Assembly: GCF_004801885.1 (NCBI RefSeq)
Contig: NZ_SSSM01000005.1
Coordinates: forward strand, 930,001-994,000
Source of the DNA: Naasia lichenicola
GTDB lineage: Bacteria; Actinomycetota; Actinomycetes; Actinomycetales; Microbacteriaceae
Length of the DNA: 64,000 nucleotides
Direction of reading: 5' to 3'
Shown here piece by piece: positions 24,660-33,984 of the stretch. A program made the position numbers and the translations under genes. The first letter of the stretch is position 1, and each line of letters starts with the position of its first letter. Below the pieces are notes generated by a model. The model saw nothing but the letters and a program-made list of their open reading frames with translations. It ran no database searches and had not been told where the DNA came from.

Positions 24660-25391
24660 ATGACGACACTCAGCTACGGACCCGACCCGATCCAGTTCGC
24701 TGAACTGACGACTCCACAGGGGACGCCGAAGGGCGTGGTGGTCTACTTCCATGGTGGATTCTGGCGGGCACAGTACGACGTCAGCCTCGGGCGTCCGATC
24801 GCTGCCGCGCTGGCAGCGCACGGATGGGCGACGTTGAATGTCGAGTACCGGCGAAATGAGCTTGGCGGGGGCTTCCCGCAGACCTTCGACGACGTCGATG
24901 CCGCGTTCGCCCTTCTCGCCGGCACCGGGCTCGAGCACGGGGTCGTTGTGGCGATGGGTCATTCGGCGGGCGGGCACCTGGCCGCATGGGCGGCGAGTCG
25001 CCGACAGCAGCCCTCGGAATCGCCCTGGAGCAACCCCGCTGTGGCGGCTACGCACCTGATCACCCTCGGTGCGGTGCTCGACTTCGCGGATGCAGTTGCG
25101 GACGGTATGGGCGAGGGCGCGGTAGAGCTGTTCATGGGCGGTGCAGTCGACGAGCGCTACGACCTCGCCGACCCGGCGAGGTATGTGCCCCTGGCGGTGC
25201 CCGTCTGGTGCGTACATGGGACGGCGGACGACATCGTGCCCTTCAGTCAGTCCGAGAAGTTCGTCGCGAGCTCTGTCTCTGCGGGGGGTGTCGCTCAGCT
25301 GGTCCCAGTGGAGGGCGACCACTTCGTCGTCATCGACGTCGACTCAGCGTCCTGGGTGACCACTCTCGAAATCCTGGGGACTATCGCCTAG
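24660..25391 (+). CDS. alpha/beta hydrolase, kynurenine-formamidase/esterase-like
   Basis: 243 aa. Oxyanion motif YFHGGFWRAQYD (HGG-x-W, as in bacterial kynurenine-formamidase-like esterases), nucleophile elbow GHSAGGHLAAWA with Ser at about residue 102, acid in GTADDIVPF and His in GDHFVVID. It would cleave an ester or amide in the cytoplasm. TATCGT 9-14 bases before the ATG and no ribosome binding site suggest a leaderless start, though read-through from the upstream amidohydrolase is also possible. Likely substrate: an N-formyl or amide intermediate of the island pathway (inference). Confidence 0.78.
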   Translation: MTTLSYGPDPIQFAELTTPQGTPKGVVVYFHGGFWRAQYDVSLGRPIAAALAAHGWATLNVEYRRNELGGGFPQTFDDVDAAFALLAGTGLEHGVVVAMGHSAGGHLAAWAASRRQQPSESPWSNPAVAATHLITLGAVLDFADAVADGMGEGAVELFMGGAVDERYDLADPARYVPLAVPVWCVHGTADDIVPFSQSEKFVASSVSAGGVAQLVPVEGDHFVVIDVDSASWVTTLEILGTIA

Positions 25392-25412
25392 CGACTCATG
25401 AAAGAAACGTCG

Positions 25413-25426
25413 GCGAAACGTTTCTC
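25413..25426 (+). promoter_or_regulatory. LacI-family operator, formamidase promoter
   Basis: GCGAAACGTTTCTC with the perfect core GAAACGTTTC (25415-25424), ending 15 bases before the formamidase ATG. It matches the operators at 26528, 32465 and 35618. Confidence 0.7.
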
Positions 25427-25441
25427 TTGTACCGTGCCGCC

Positions 25442-26518
25442 ATGACACGCATCCTGCAGCGCGGCGAGGGCATCCCGGATGGCGTCGCCTATCTCCCTGC
25501 CTCCGAGAGCACCCTCCTGTGGGGGCGCTTGTTCGGCGAGGGCGATCTGCCCGCGGCCGAGGTGGATTCCGGCGGCACCCTCATCGTCGACACTCTCAGT
25601 CACGAGGGCGTGATGGAAGACCAGGGGCGAGACCCGCTGGGCTACTTCCGTGGTCAGGGGATTCCCGACCAACACGTGCTGCGCGACCTGGTGGAGTTTG
25701 CGGCTTCAAGCGCCGAGCACTCGTTCGAGCATGACGGGCCGCACCTCGTGACCGGTCCTGTGCGTGTGAGCGGTGCCAGGCCTGGTGACCTGCTGGCGAT
25801 TCATGTGCTCGACGCAGTTCCGCGCGTGCCCTACGGAGTCATCTCGAACCGCCACGGACTCGGTGCGCTGCCGTTGGAGTACCCACTGGAGGGTGACCTC
25901 TACAGCGTGTTCGCACAGGTGGAGCAGGTGGACGGCAAGTCGTTCGGCTCTATCCCTGTGGCGCCCCGCAGCGATCGTCGGGCGAGATTCGAGCTGCATC
26001 CGTTCCTCGGGATCATGGGGGTCGCGCCTGCCGGCGCAACTCGCGCTCACAGCGTGCCCCCCGGTCCGCACGGCGGGAACATCGACATCAACATGCTCGC
26101 CGCCGGGTCGACTCTCTACCTGCCGGTGCAGGTCGACGGCGCGCTCGCGTACTTCGGTGACCCGCACTTCGCCCAGGGCGACGGTGAGGTCTCCCTGACC
26201 GCCATGGAGGCCTCCCTTCGGGTCACGGCTCGCTTCGAGGTCATCCGGCGAGAGGACGCAGTCGAGCGCTTCGGTGAACTCGCGGGCCCCCTGGTCGAGA
26301 CAAGCGACTTCCTGGTGCCCACAGGAATGGACCCGGATCTGGACATCGCCCTCCAGAACTGCGTGCGTGCGGCCATCGCCCTGCTGGTCGCGGCTTACGG
26401 CATGGACCAGCGCCATGCGTACGCGTACCTGAGTGCCGCGACGGACTTCACCATCTCGCAGGTCGTCGACCTGGTGAAAGGAGTGCACGCCCGCATTCGG
26501 AAGAACGACTTCGCCTGA
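25442..26518 (+). CDS. acetamidase/formamidase family protein
   Basis: 358 aa of the FmdA/AmdA family, which releases ammonia from formamide or short aliphatic amides. Family marks: VDTLSHEGVMEDQGRDPLG, TGPVRVSGARPGDLLAIHVL, SNRHGLGALP, and GPHGGNIDINML with the conserved HGGN(I/M)D box. The start is the ATG behind the LacI-type operator; there is no strong ribosome binding site. It has its own operator and is transcribed with the transporter operon, suggesting it acts late in the pathway on a small amide fragment. Confidence 0.85.
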   Translation: MTRILQRGEGIPDGVAYLPASESTLLWGRLFGEGDLPAAEVDSGGTLIVDTLSHEGVMEDQGRDPLGYFRGQGIPDQHVLRDLVEFAASSAEHSFEHDGPHLVTGPVRVSGARPGDLLAIHVLDAVPRVPYGVISNRHGLGALPLEYPLEGDLYSVFAQVEQVDGKSFGSIPVAPRSDRRARFELHPFLGIMGVAPAGATRAHSVPPGPHGGNIDINMLAAGSTLYLPVQVDGALAYFGDPHFAQGDGEVSLTAMEASLRVTARFEVIRREDAVERFGELAGPLVETSDFLVPTGMDPDLDIALQNCVRAAIALLVAAYGMDQRHAYAYLSAATDFTISQVVDLVKGVHARIRKNDFA

Positions 26519-26527
26519 CCGCGCGTA

Positions 26528-26541
26528 GCGAAACGATTCGC
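26528..26541 (+). promoter_or_regulatory. LacI-family operator, transporter operon
   Basis: GCGAAACGATTCGC, arms GCGAA/TTCGC, 124 bases upstream of the BMP lipoprotein gene. A weaker copy (GCGAAACGTTATTC) lies at 26671-26684 inside its first codons. Confidence 0.65.
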
Positions 26542-26665
26542 AAGTTAACATCGCTGTAACGTGCGAGCACCGTCCCTGAAACTCGAGATGGGCATCCTGG
26601 TCGAACCCAGCCCCTATTCGGTGGGTAACACAGCTCCTCCACTCTCCCAAAAAAGGATTCTCGGC

Positions 26666-27712
26666 ATGAAGCGAAACGTTATTCTCGGAACGGCGGTGAT
26701 CGGCCTGCTGCTCGCCGTCTCCGGTTGTGCCGGCACCCCATCGGCCCCCGCCGCCGACAGCAGCGAGGACGCTTCAGCGTTCAAGGTCGGCCTCGTCTCC
26801 GACAGCGGCGGCTTCAACGACCGCGGCTTCAACGCACTGAGCCTTGCGGGTCTCACCCTCGCCGAGGATGCGGGAGTGTCCTTCACCTCGGAGGCGCGTG
26901 AGTCCGCCTCGGACTCGGATCTCGTGCCCAACCTGCAGTATTTCGCTCAGCAGGGCTACGACCTGATCATCGCGGTCGGGTTCGCTCAGGCCGGCCCGGT
27001 CGCCGAGGTCGCCGCTGACTACCCGGACGTGGATTTCGCGATCGTGGACGTGGCGACCGAGGGCGACCCGGCGCTCGAGGATCTCGATAACGTGCAGGGC
27101 ATCACCTTCAAGGAGCAGGAAGGCGCCTACCTCGCCGGCGTCCTCGTCGGAGGCCTGCGTGCGAGCGGCTTCGAGAAGTTCGACGGTGACGCGATCGGAA
27201 CCGTCGGTGGCGAGAAGCAGCCGTCGGTCGACCGGTTCATCGCCGGATTCCAGCAGGGAATCATCTCCCAGTCGCCAGACACCGTGCTGCTGAACGGCTA
27301 CTCGCAGACCTTCGCCGACCAGGACGCGTGCAAGCAGCTCGCCAACGCTCAGCTCGACCAGGGTGCGGACGCCATCTTCGCCGTCGCCGGTGGTTGCGGT
27401 CTCGGTGCCCTCGATGCGGCGGACCAGGCCGGCGCGTGGGGTATCGGCGTGGACGCAGACCAGGCGTTCCTGGGCGACTTCATCCTCACCTCGGTCGTGA
27501 AGAAGGTCGACGTCGCGGTTTCCACTGTCTTGAAGTCGTTCGCCGATGGTTCGTTCGAGGGCGGCACCGACGTCCTCTACGGCATCGAGAACGATGGCGT
27601 CGGCATCCCTGCGATGTCCGACGCGGTTCCCGCCGATGTCCAGGCCGCCGTTGAGGCAGCCCGCGCTGGGATCATCGACGGTTCCGTCGTGATCGACCTC
27701 ACCATCAAGTAG
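26666..27712 (+). CDS. BMP-family substrate-binding lipoprotein
   Basis: 348 aa. Lipoprotein signal with lipobox VSGC (Cys at about residue 19). BMP/Med family marks: KVGLVSDSGGFNDRGFNALS at the start of the mature part, NLQYFAQQGYDLIIAVGF, GITFKEQEGAYLAGVLVG and VDADQAF. Members bind purine nucleosides or related bases at the membrane and deliver them to the RbsA-like ATPase and the two permeases encoded next. AAAAGGA lies 10 bases before the ATG. Probably repressed by the island LacI protein. Confidence 0.9.
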   Translation: MKRNVILGTAVIGLLLAVSGCAGTPSAPAADSSEDASAFKVGLVSDSGGFNDRGFNALSLAGLTLAEDAGVSFTSEARESASDSDLVPNLQYFAQQGYDLIIAVGFAQAGPVAEVAADYPDVDFAIVDVATEGDPALEDLDNVQGITFKEQEGAYLAGVLVGGLRASGFEKFDGDAIGTVGGEKQPSVDRFIAGFQQGIISQSPDTVLLNGYSQTFADQDACKQLANAQLDQGADAIFAVAGGCGLGALDAADQAGAWGIGVDADQAFLGDFILTSVVKKVDVAVSTVLKSFADGSFEGGTDVLYGIENDGVGIPAMSDAVPADVQAAVEAARAGIIDGSVVIDLTIK

Positions 27713-27741
27713 CCGCACTAGCAGCGAGGAATCACCGCGCC

Positions 27742-29268
27742 ATGTTCTCAGCTCTCCCCACGGTCCCGCTTCTCAGCCTCACCGGCATCACTAAGAGATT
27801 CGGAAACCTCGTCGCGAACAGCGATGTAAGCCTGGATGTGCGTCCCGGTGAGATCCACGCACTCCTGGGGGAGAACGGCGCAGGAAAGTCGACCCTCATG
27901 AACATCGCTGCGGGCTACGCCCGTGCGGATGAGGGCAGAATCGAAGTCCGCGGGGTGCCTCAGGAGTTCCGGCTCCCCGCGGACGCGATCGCAGCGGGGA
28001 TCGGGATGGTGCACCAGCACTTTCATCTCGTCGACCGCCTCACCGTCGCAGAGAACATCGTGCTGAACGATGAGCCGGGATCGGCGGTGCTCATCGACTA
28101 CAAGGCGGCCAACGGCGAGGTGCGTGACCTCAGCGAGAGGATGGGGCTGCCGGTCGATCCGAAGGCGCTGGTGGCCGACATCAGTGTCGCGATGCAGCAG
28201 CGGGTCGAGATCCTGAAGACGCTCTACCGCAAGGCCGACGTGCTGCTGCTGGACGAACCCACGGCCGTGCTCGCGCCGGCCGAGGTGCGCGACCTGCTCA
28301 CGGTGATCCGGAGCCTCGCGGACAGCGGGGTCGGGATCGTGCTCATCACCCACAAGCTCGACGAGGCGACGCTGGTCGCCGATCGGCTCTCGGTGCTGCG
28401 CAGCGGTGAGATCGTGGCGAGGTTCGACCGGGGTGACGCCTCACCCGCCGAGCTTGCCCAAGAGATGGTAGGCCGAGAGATCCACACCGTCGTCGCGCGG
28501 CCGCACGCGGTGGGTGCCACGGTGCTCTCTGTCACCGATCTCGAGGTCGACGACAGCCGGGGCGTCCCGGCGCTTCGGGGTGTGAGCTTCGAGGTCGGCG
28601 AGTCGGAGATCGTGGGAATCGCCGGGGTCGACGGCAACGGCCAGGCAGAGCTGGTCGGCGTGCTCGCCGGGCTGGTCACCCCGAACTCGGGCCGGGCAAC
28701 CGTGGCAGGCGAGCCGCTCGCATTCGAACATCCCCGGTCCATCGCGCGCCAGGGGGTCGCGCACGTGCCCGCCGATCGTCGCAAGTACGGCCTTGTGGCC
28801 GACTTCACGCTCGCCGACAATTTCGCTCTGCGCGGCTACTACACCGCGCCATTCTCGAAGCGCGGATTCCTGCAGCGGGGAGTCATCGACTCCCTGTGCG
28901 CCGAGAACATGGCGCACTACGGGGTGAAGGCCCGCGGCGTCGACGCGCTGGCGAAGGAGCTCTCGGGCGGCAATCAGCAGAAGCTGATCCTCGCCCGGGA
29001 GATGTTCACGAGCCCCCGGCTGCTGCTTGCCTCTCAGCCGACCCGCGGCCTCGACGTCGGGTCGATCGAGACGGTGCATGGACGACTGCTCAAGCACCGT
29101 GACGAGGGATGCGGCATCCTTCTTGTCTCCTTCGAGCTGGACGAGATACTCGCCCTATCCACCCGCGTCGTCGTGCTGTTCGAGGGCCGCGTCGTTCTCG
29201 ACCGACCGCGGTCGGAGGTGTCGCGCGAGATCCTCGGAGCGGCCATGACCGGGGCGGTGGCCGCGTGA
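27742..29268 (+). CDS. ABC transporter ATP-binding protein (nucleoside type, two NBDs)
   Basis: 508 aa with two fused nucleotide-binding domains. Domain 1 (about 10-240): Walker A GENGAGKST, LLLDEPTAVL, and a signature weakened to VSVAMQQRVEIL. Domain 2 (about 255-500): degenerate Walker A GVDGNGQAELV, signature LSGGNQQKLILARE, and SQPTRGLDVGS. This asymmetric pattern is normal for the BMP-dependent nucleoside importers. The stop overlaps the next gene by four bases (GTGA). It energises uptake through the following two permeases. Confidence 0.92.
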   Translation: MFSALPTVPLLSLTGITKRFGNLVANSDVSLDVRPGEIHALLGENGAGKSTLMNIAAGYARADEGRIEVRGVPQEFRLPADAIAAGIGMVHQHFHLVDRLTVAENIVLNDEPGSAVLIDYKAANGEVRDLSERMGLPVDPKALVADISVAMQQRVEILKTLYRKADVLLLDEPTAVLAPAEVRDLLTVIRSLADSGVGIVLITHKLDEATLVADRLSVLRSGEIVARFDRGDASPAELAQEMVGREIHTVVARPHAVGATVLSVTDLEVDDSRGVPALRGVSFEVGESEIVGIAGVDGNGQAELVGVLAGLVTPNSGRATVAGEPLAFEHPRSIARQGVAHVPADRRKYGLVADFTLADNFALRGYYTAPFSKRGFLQRGVIDSLCAENMAHYGVKARGVDALAKELSGGNQQKLILAREMFTSPRLLLASQPTRGLDVGSIETVHGRLLKHRDEGCGILLVSFELDEILALSTRVVVLFEGRVVLDRPRSEVSREILGAAMTGAVAA

Positions 29269-30401
29269 ACCGCCTTCAGGTGGCGCTTCGCCAGGTCGCG
29301 CTGCTCGTCGTCGCGCTGGTCGTCGGTGGCCTGTTCATCGTGCTCGCCGGGTACAACCCGTTCGCCGTCTACGGCGAGCTGCTCGCCGGCGCCGGCTTCA
29401 ACCTCGTGCTGGCGATCATCCCGGGCAACCCGGCCGGCATCTCGACCAACATCGCTGCGGGCAATCTCTTCGCGACCATCAACGTGTGGGGCCCGCTGAT
29501 CCTGCTGGGTCTGTCGGCCGCGCTGCCGTTCCGCGCAGGACTGTTCAACGTCGGCAGCCAGGGCCAGTACTGGTTCGGCGCAATCCTGGGAGTGCAACTC
29601 GGCATCACCATCGGGAGCAACGGGGGCCTCCTCGCGGCATTCCTCGGCGCAATCGTCGGCGGTGCCGTGTGCGGTGCGATCGCCGGTGCGCTCAAAGCGC
29701 TTCGCGGGGCCAACGAGGTGGTGACGACCATCATGATCAACTGGCTCGTCGTATACACCGGGCACTTCCTCTACGGGTACGCCGGCCCGTTCGCGAACCC
29801 GGTCACGCAGCAGCCGGTATCGGTGCCGTTCCCGGAGGGCATGCGGCTGCCTGAGCTGCTCAAGAGCGGCATCACGCTGCATGCGGGCATCCTCGTCGCA
29901 CTGGTCGCCGTCGCTGTCTTCGGCGTGCTCATGTCGCGCACCGGTTTCGGCTTCAGCGTTCGCACGCTGGGCAGCAACCGGCACGCGGCGCACTACGCCG
30001 GGATGCCGACCAAGCGCCTTACCGTGCTGGTGATGGGCATCGGCGGCGCCTTCGCCGGTCTCGCCGGCTTCGTCGAGATCACGGGAACCACCGGCCAGAT
30101 CACCGGATCCAACATCGTCGGGTCGTCGAGCTTCGCCTTCGCGGGGATCGCGGTCGCACTTCTGGGCCGCAACTCCGCCGTCGGCGTGCTGCTCGCCGCA
30201 CTCCTGTTCGCGGCGCTGCAGTCCGGGTCGCGCTTCCTCTCCGGCAGCTTTCCGCCCGAGCTCGCGAGCTCGCTGAGTGGCGTGCTGCAGGCCGTCATCG
30301 TCTTCCTTATCGGCGCGAACAGCCTGTTCTCCTACCTCGGCGGGCTGAACGGGATTGCCGCACGACTCCCGATCCGCAAGACCCAGGGAGCGGTCGAATG
30401 A
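29265..30401 (+). CDS. ABC transporter permease (nucleoside type), subunit 1
   Basis: 378 aa, about ten membrane helices. The BPD_transp_2 family is shown by AALPFRAGLFNVGSQGQYWF and KALRGANEVVTTIMINWLVV. GTG 29265 overlaps the ATPase stop; its own stop overlaps the next start (ATGA). It pairs with the shorter permease encoded next to form the heterodimeric channel. Confidence 0.9.
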   Translation: MNRLQVALRQVALLVVALVVGGLFIVLAGYNPFAVYGELLAGAGFNLVLAIIPGNPAGISTNIAAGNLFATINVWGPLILLGLSAALPFRAGLFNVGSQGQYWFGAILGVQLGITIGSNGGLLAAFLGAIVGGAVCGAIAGALKALRGANEVVTTIMINWLVVYTGHFLYGYAGPFANPVTQQPVSVPFPEGMRLPELLKSGITLHAGILVALVAVAVFGVLMSRTGFGFSVRTLGSNRHAAHYAGMPTKRLTVLVMGIGGAFAGLAGFVEITGTTGQITGSNIVGSSSFAFAGIAVALLGRNSAVGVLLAALLFAALQSGSRFLSGSFPPELASSLSGVLQAVIVFLIGANSLFSYLGGLNGIAARLPIRKTQGAVE

Positions 30402-31363
30402 GACACCTCACACGTTCCACCGTCACGGTGGCCGTCGGCGTCCTGATCGGCGTCGTCATCCTTGTGTTCGTGACCAACGGCAGTGGCCTCGCGCCCGCCG
30501 CCATCCTCGTGTCAACCTTGGCCATCGCAACGCCACTGCTCCTCGCGGCAATGGGCGGGCTGATCTCCGAGCGTGCGGGAGTAGTCAACATCGGCCTCGA
30601 GGGCATGATGATCGTCGGCGCGCTCGCGGGGTTCCTGATCTCCAACGCCACCGGATCCTGGGTCGCCGGGGTCGCCGGCGGGGCGATCGCAGCCGGGCTT
30701 CTCGCCCTCGTGCACGCCTTCGTCTCGATCGTCCTCAACGCCGATCAGGTCATCTCGGGAACGGCCGTGAACCTGCTCGGCCTGTTCGGAACCGAGTACG
30801 TGTTCCGCACCTTCTTCGGGCTGGGCAGCGAGCTGCCGGCGATCCAACGAGCACCCACCCTGGCCTTCCCGGGCCTCGGGTCTCTCAACATCATCACGAT
30901 CGTTGCGGTGGTGGCGGTGCCCGTTCTCGCCTTCGTGATGTTCCGCACGCCGGTCGGACTCCGTCTGCGCTCGGTTGGTGAGAATCCTCTGGCGGCTCAG
31001 ACTGTCGCGATCCACGTGGTCAAGCTGCGGTTCGCCGCGGTGATCCTTTCCGGTGTGCTGGCGGGCATCGGCGGGGCGTACCTCTCGGTTGGCTCCCTCG
31101 GCAGCTTCAGCGAGGGAATGACCAACGGCCGCGGCTTCATCGCCCTCGCCGCCGTGATCGTCGGCCGCTGGAACCCCTTCGGCGCTCTCGCCGCCTGCCT
31201 CCTGTTCGCGGTGGTCTCGGCGCTGGGGAACGGCTTCCAGGTATCTGCCGGCATCAGCGCAGACCTGACGGCTGGGATGCCCTACCTCCTGACCCTCATC
31301 GCGATCGTGGTGTTCCGTGAGTCCGCGTCCGCCCCCGCATCGCTGGGCAAGCCGCTGCGATGA
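30398..31363 (+). CDS. ABC transporter permease (nucleoside type), subunit 2
   Basis: 321 aa, about nine membrane helices, same family as subunit 1: LAAMGGLISERAGVVNIGLE, EGMMIVGALAGFLI, and ADQVISGTAVNLLGLFGTEY. It starts inside the stop of the previous permease (ATGA). It completes a lipoprotein-ATPase-permease-permease importer. The operon ends 20 bases before the convergent LacI gene. Confidence 0.9.
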   Translation: MRHLTRSTVTVAVGVLIGVVILVFVTNGSGLAPAAILVSTLAIATPLLLAAMGGLISERAGVVNIGLEGMMIVGALAGFLISNATGSWVAGVAGGAIAAGLLALVHAFVSIVLNADQVISGTAVNLLGLFGTEYVFRTFFGLGSELPAIQRAPTLAFPGLGSLNIITIVAVVAVPVLAFVMFRTPVGLRLRSVGENPLAAQTVAIHVVKLRFAAVILSGVLAGIGGAYLSVGSLGSFSEGMTNGRGFIALAAVIVGRWNPFGALAACLLFAVVSALGNGFQVSAGISADLTAGMPYLLTLIAIVVFRESASAPASLGKPLR

Positions 31364-31383
31364 GACAGATGATCAACGCGCCG

Positions 31384-32406
31384 TCAGCGCGTGGATTCGC
31401 GCACCCGGAGCTCGGTGGGCAACTCGACCCGCTCGTCGGCGAGTGCTTCGCCGTCGATGGTGCGCAGCAGCAGGTCGGTCGCAGTGAACCCGATGTCATG
31501 GGCTGGTTGGGAGACTGTCGTCAACGTCGGGGTGATCATGTCGGCGACAGGGATGTCGTCGAAGCCGACCACGACGACGTCCTCAGGAACACTCGCTCCG
31601 ATGCGTCGGAGGTGACGGAGGACCCCGAGTGCCATGAGGTCGTTGGACGCGATGACGATGTCCGGTCCGGAGCCGTCGTACCGTTCCAGGGGGTACAGCC
31701 TCATCGCCGCGGCGAGCCCGGACGCGAAGGTGTAATCGCCGCGTTCCAGGATGACGTCGTGCTCCTCGATGCCGGAGCCGGCCAGTGCCTCACGGTACCC
31801 GCTCAGGCGCGCCTCCGCTGTCCAGAGCGAGCGTGGACCGGCGATGATCGCCGGGCGCCTGCCGCCGGAGGCCAGCGCGACATCGGCGACGCTGCGGGCA
31901 CCCCGTCGGTTGTCGCTGCCGACGAACGCGGCATTGAGCGAGGGCAGCTGCTCGTCGGCGAGCACGACCGGGAAACGCTCGATGAGATCGAGGAGCGCCG
32001 ACGTAGTGCGCCCCGTGGCGGAGATGACGACCAGTCCATCGAGGCGGGCGCGGCGCAGCAGGCTGGCGTGGGCCTCCTCGCGGTCACCGGTCGATCCAGT
32101 GAGGCTGAGGGTGAGGGTGACACCGGTCCCAGAGAGGCGGGACTCGATTCCCTCCGCAAGGGCTGCGAAGTACGGGTTCGCGAGCTCCGGCACCACGAGG
32201 CCGATCGAGGCCGCACGCTTCATCCGGAGGTTGCGGGCCTGGAAGTTGGGGATGTAGTCCAGCTCCCGCACGGCGTCACGGATGCGCACCTGCAGGGCCG
32301 GCGACACCTTGCGGGTCGAGTTGAGGTAAGCGGAGACCGTGCTGAGTGCGACACCCGCCACGCGGGCCACGTCCTTGAGGGTCGCGGGTTCACTCGGATC
32401 GTTCAC
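31384..32406 (-). CDS. LacI-family transcriptional repressor of the island
   Basis: 340 aa. N-terminal helix-turn-helix and hinge: ATLKDVARVAGVALSTVSAY, LNSTRKVSPALQVRIRDAV, then a periplasmic-binding-protein-like effector domain (ASIGLVVPELANPYFAALAE, IVIASNDLMALGVLRHLRR, VVGFDDIPVADMITPTLTTV). GTG 32406 has GGAGGGTGAT directly upstream and is preferred over upstream ATGs. Palindromes of the GCGAAACGTTTCGC type, usual for LacI/PurR-like proteins, precede four island transcription units, including its own. The inducer is probably the imported compound or an early intermediate. Confidence 0.9.
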   Translation of the reverse strand: MNDPSEPATLKDVARVAGVALSTVSAYLNSTRKVSPALQVRIRDAVRELDYIPNFQARNLRMKRAASIGLVVPELANPYFAALAEGIESRLSGTGVTLTLSLTGSTGDREEAHASLLRRARLDGLVVISATGRTTSALLDLIERFPVVLADEQLPSLNAAFVGSDNRRGARSVADVALASGGRRPAIIAGPRSLWTAEARLSGYREALAGSGIEEHDVILERGDYTFASGLAAAMRLYPLERYDGSGPDIVIASNDLMALGVLRHLRRIGASVPEDVVVVGFDDIPVADMITPTLTTVSQPAHDIGFTATDLLLRTIDGEALADERVELPTELRVRESTR

Positions 32407-32464
32407 ATCACCCTCCTCGGTCAGCTGGCAGGTCGCGCTCATAGTAGCGAAGCGGTGCCCGCTC

Positions 32465-32478
32465 CGGAAACGTTTCGC
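32465..32478. promoter_or_regulatory. LacI-family operator between lacI-type and M24 genes
   Basis: CGGAAACGTTTCGC with core GAAACGTTTC at 32467-32476. It lies between the divergent repressor and M24 genes, 58 bases and 25 bases from their start codons, and could control both. Confidence 0.7.
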
Positions 32479-32503
32479 TCCGACAAAGAAGGGACGCTCA
32501 TCC

Positions 32504-33175
32504 ATGTATGACCCCGAACAGGGAACCCCTGATCAGCCGCCAATGGGACTCATCGCGGCGCAGGATCTGGCCCGAGAGATCGTGCGCAGGGTGGAGCCCC
32601 TCATAGTCGAGGGCGTGACCGAGCTCGAGCTCGAGCGGGACGTGCTGCGCCTAGGCCGAGAGCTCGGCTCGGACGCCCCGTGGACAACGCCCACGACGCG
32701 CATCGGAATCGGCACGACGGTATGCCATCCCGCCTTCCCCATGCAGGATCGCGCCGCCGTGCTCGGCGACACGGTGATCATCGACGTGAACCCGGTGCTC
32801 GACGGCTGGCTGGGTGACTACTGCGAGAGCTTCGTGGTCGGGGCCGACAGTGAAGCGGACGCGCTCGTCGCTGCGGTTCGAGAGATCCAGCTGGCCATGA
32901 TCGAGCTGGTTGTTCCCGGGATGCCCGCCTCGGAGTTGTACGCCATCGGTGCCGCCCTCGTCGCCGAGCGCAATCTGAAGGTGCTCGACCTGCTCGACAA
33001 CTTCGGCCACTCCCAGGATTCGGCCTTCGCCGCACACGGCTTCATCGATTCGACGAATCACGCGCCTATGTGGGGCGGGTGGACGGTCGAACCGCAGCTC
33101 GGCCGACACGGGCGCGGCGCCAAGTTCGAGGAGATCATCTGGCTCGCGCCCGGCCGGTCGCCGGTCGTCGTGTGA
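32504..33175 (+). CDS. M24-family (creatinase/aminopeptidase-fold) protein
   Basis: 223 aa pita-bread fold, short for the family. The metal ligands Asp and Asp are in IIDVNPVLDGWLGDYCES, His in NFGHSQDSAFAAHGF, and Glu in AKFEEIIWL. The second C-terminal Glu of classical methionine aminopeptidases is not evident. M24 proteins include creatinase and proline dipeptidases, so C-N hydrolysis of a heterocycle-derived amidine or amide is conceivable. AGAAGGGA lies upstream of the ATG. Followed after 47 bases by the GATase1-like gene, probably in one operon under the LacI operator. Confidence 0.75.
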   Translation: MYDPEQGTPDQPPMGLIAAQDLAREIVRRVEPLIVEGVTELELERDVLRLGRELGSDAPWTTPTTRIGIGTTVCHPAFPMQDRAAVLGDTVIIDVNPVLDGWLGDYCESFVVGADSEADALVAAVREIQLAMIELVVPGMPASELYAIGAALVAERNLKVLDLLDNFGHSQDSAFAAHGFIDSTNHAPMWGGWTVEPQLGRHGRGAKFEEIIWLAPGRSPVVV

Positions 33176-33222
33176 CACCTCAGCATTCGTCCCAATTCAC
33201 CAGCACCATAAGGAGTAACACC

Positions 33223-33969
33223 GTGTCTAAAGTCCTGCTCGTTGGAGAGACCTGGATCATTCAAGAGACCCACATCAAGGGGTTCGACTCGTTCTCCACC
33301 TCCCGTTTCGGAGTGGGGGGAGTGGACTGGACCGCGACCGTCGAAGCGGGTGGGCATGAGGTGACGAACCTTCCCGCGCATCTCGTGCCACAGAACATGC
33401 CATCGACGGCCGAGCAGCTCGCCGAGTACGACGTCATCGTGCTCTCCGACATCGGGTCGAGTTCGCTCGCCGTGCCCCTCACCGTGTGGCTCGGCGGACC
33501 GGGCAACAACTCCATGGTCGCGCTTCGCGAGTGGGTGCGCTCTGGCGGCGCCATCGTCATGTGTGGCGGGTACCTGAGCTTCGCTGGCATCGACGGGAAG
33601 GGCAAGTACGCGAACACCCCGGTCGAGGAAGTGCTGCCCGTGACTGTTCTGCCGTACGACGACCGGGTCGAGAACCCCGAGTTCAACGTTCCCGTGACGG
33701 TCGACGGGGCGCATCCCCTCGCCCGGGGCCTTCCCGACGACTGGCCGGCGATCTTCGGCTACAACCGCGTGAAGGCGAAGTCCGGGTCGCAGGTCATCGC
33801 CACCGTGGGGGAGGACCCCTTCATCGTCGCTGGCGCCTACGGCCAGGGCCGGACGCTTGCGTTCACCACCGACATCGGCCCGCACTGGGCCCCCCAGGCC
33901 TTTCTCGACTCCCCGGCGTACCGGCAGTTCTGGCCGCGCGCGATCGACTGGGTTTCGGGCGCGATCTAA
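33223..33969 (+). CDS. GATase1-like (ThuA-related) cytoplasmic protein
   Basis: 248 aa. The sequence starts KVLLVGETWIIQETHIKGFD and contains YDVIVLSDIGSSSLAVPL, WVRSGGAIVMCGGYLSF and GYGQGRTLAFTTDIGPHW-like segments of the glutamine-amidotransferase-like fold (GATase1_like/ThuA). Cys in MCGGY sits where the nucleophile elbow of class I GATases lies, but a His/Glu pair is not obvious. AGGAG precedes the GTG start. It is placed behind the M24 gene and in front of a convergent deaminase; a role in the same breakdown route is inferred. Confidence 0.7.
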   Translation: MSKVLLVGETWIIQETHIKGFDSFSTSRFGVGGVDWTATVEAGGHEVTNLPAHLVPQNMPSTAEQLAEYDVIVLSDIGSSSLAVPLTVWLGGPGNNSMVALREWVRSGGAIVMCGGYLSFAGIDGKGKYANTPVEEVLPVTVLPYDDRVENPEFNVPVTVDGAHPLARGLPDDWPAIFGYNRVKAKSGSQVIATVGEDPFIVAGAYGQGRTLAFTTDIGPHWAPQAFLDSPAYRQFWPRAIDWVSGAI

Positions 33970-33984
33970 GAGGGGGCGCGCCGC

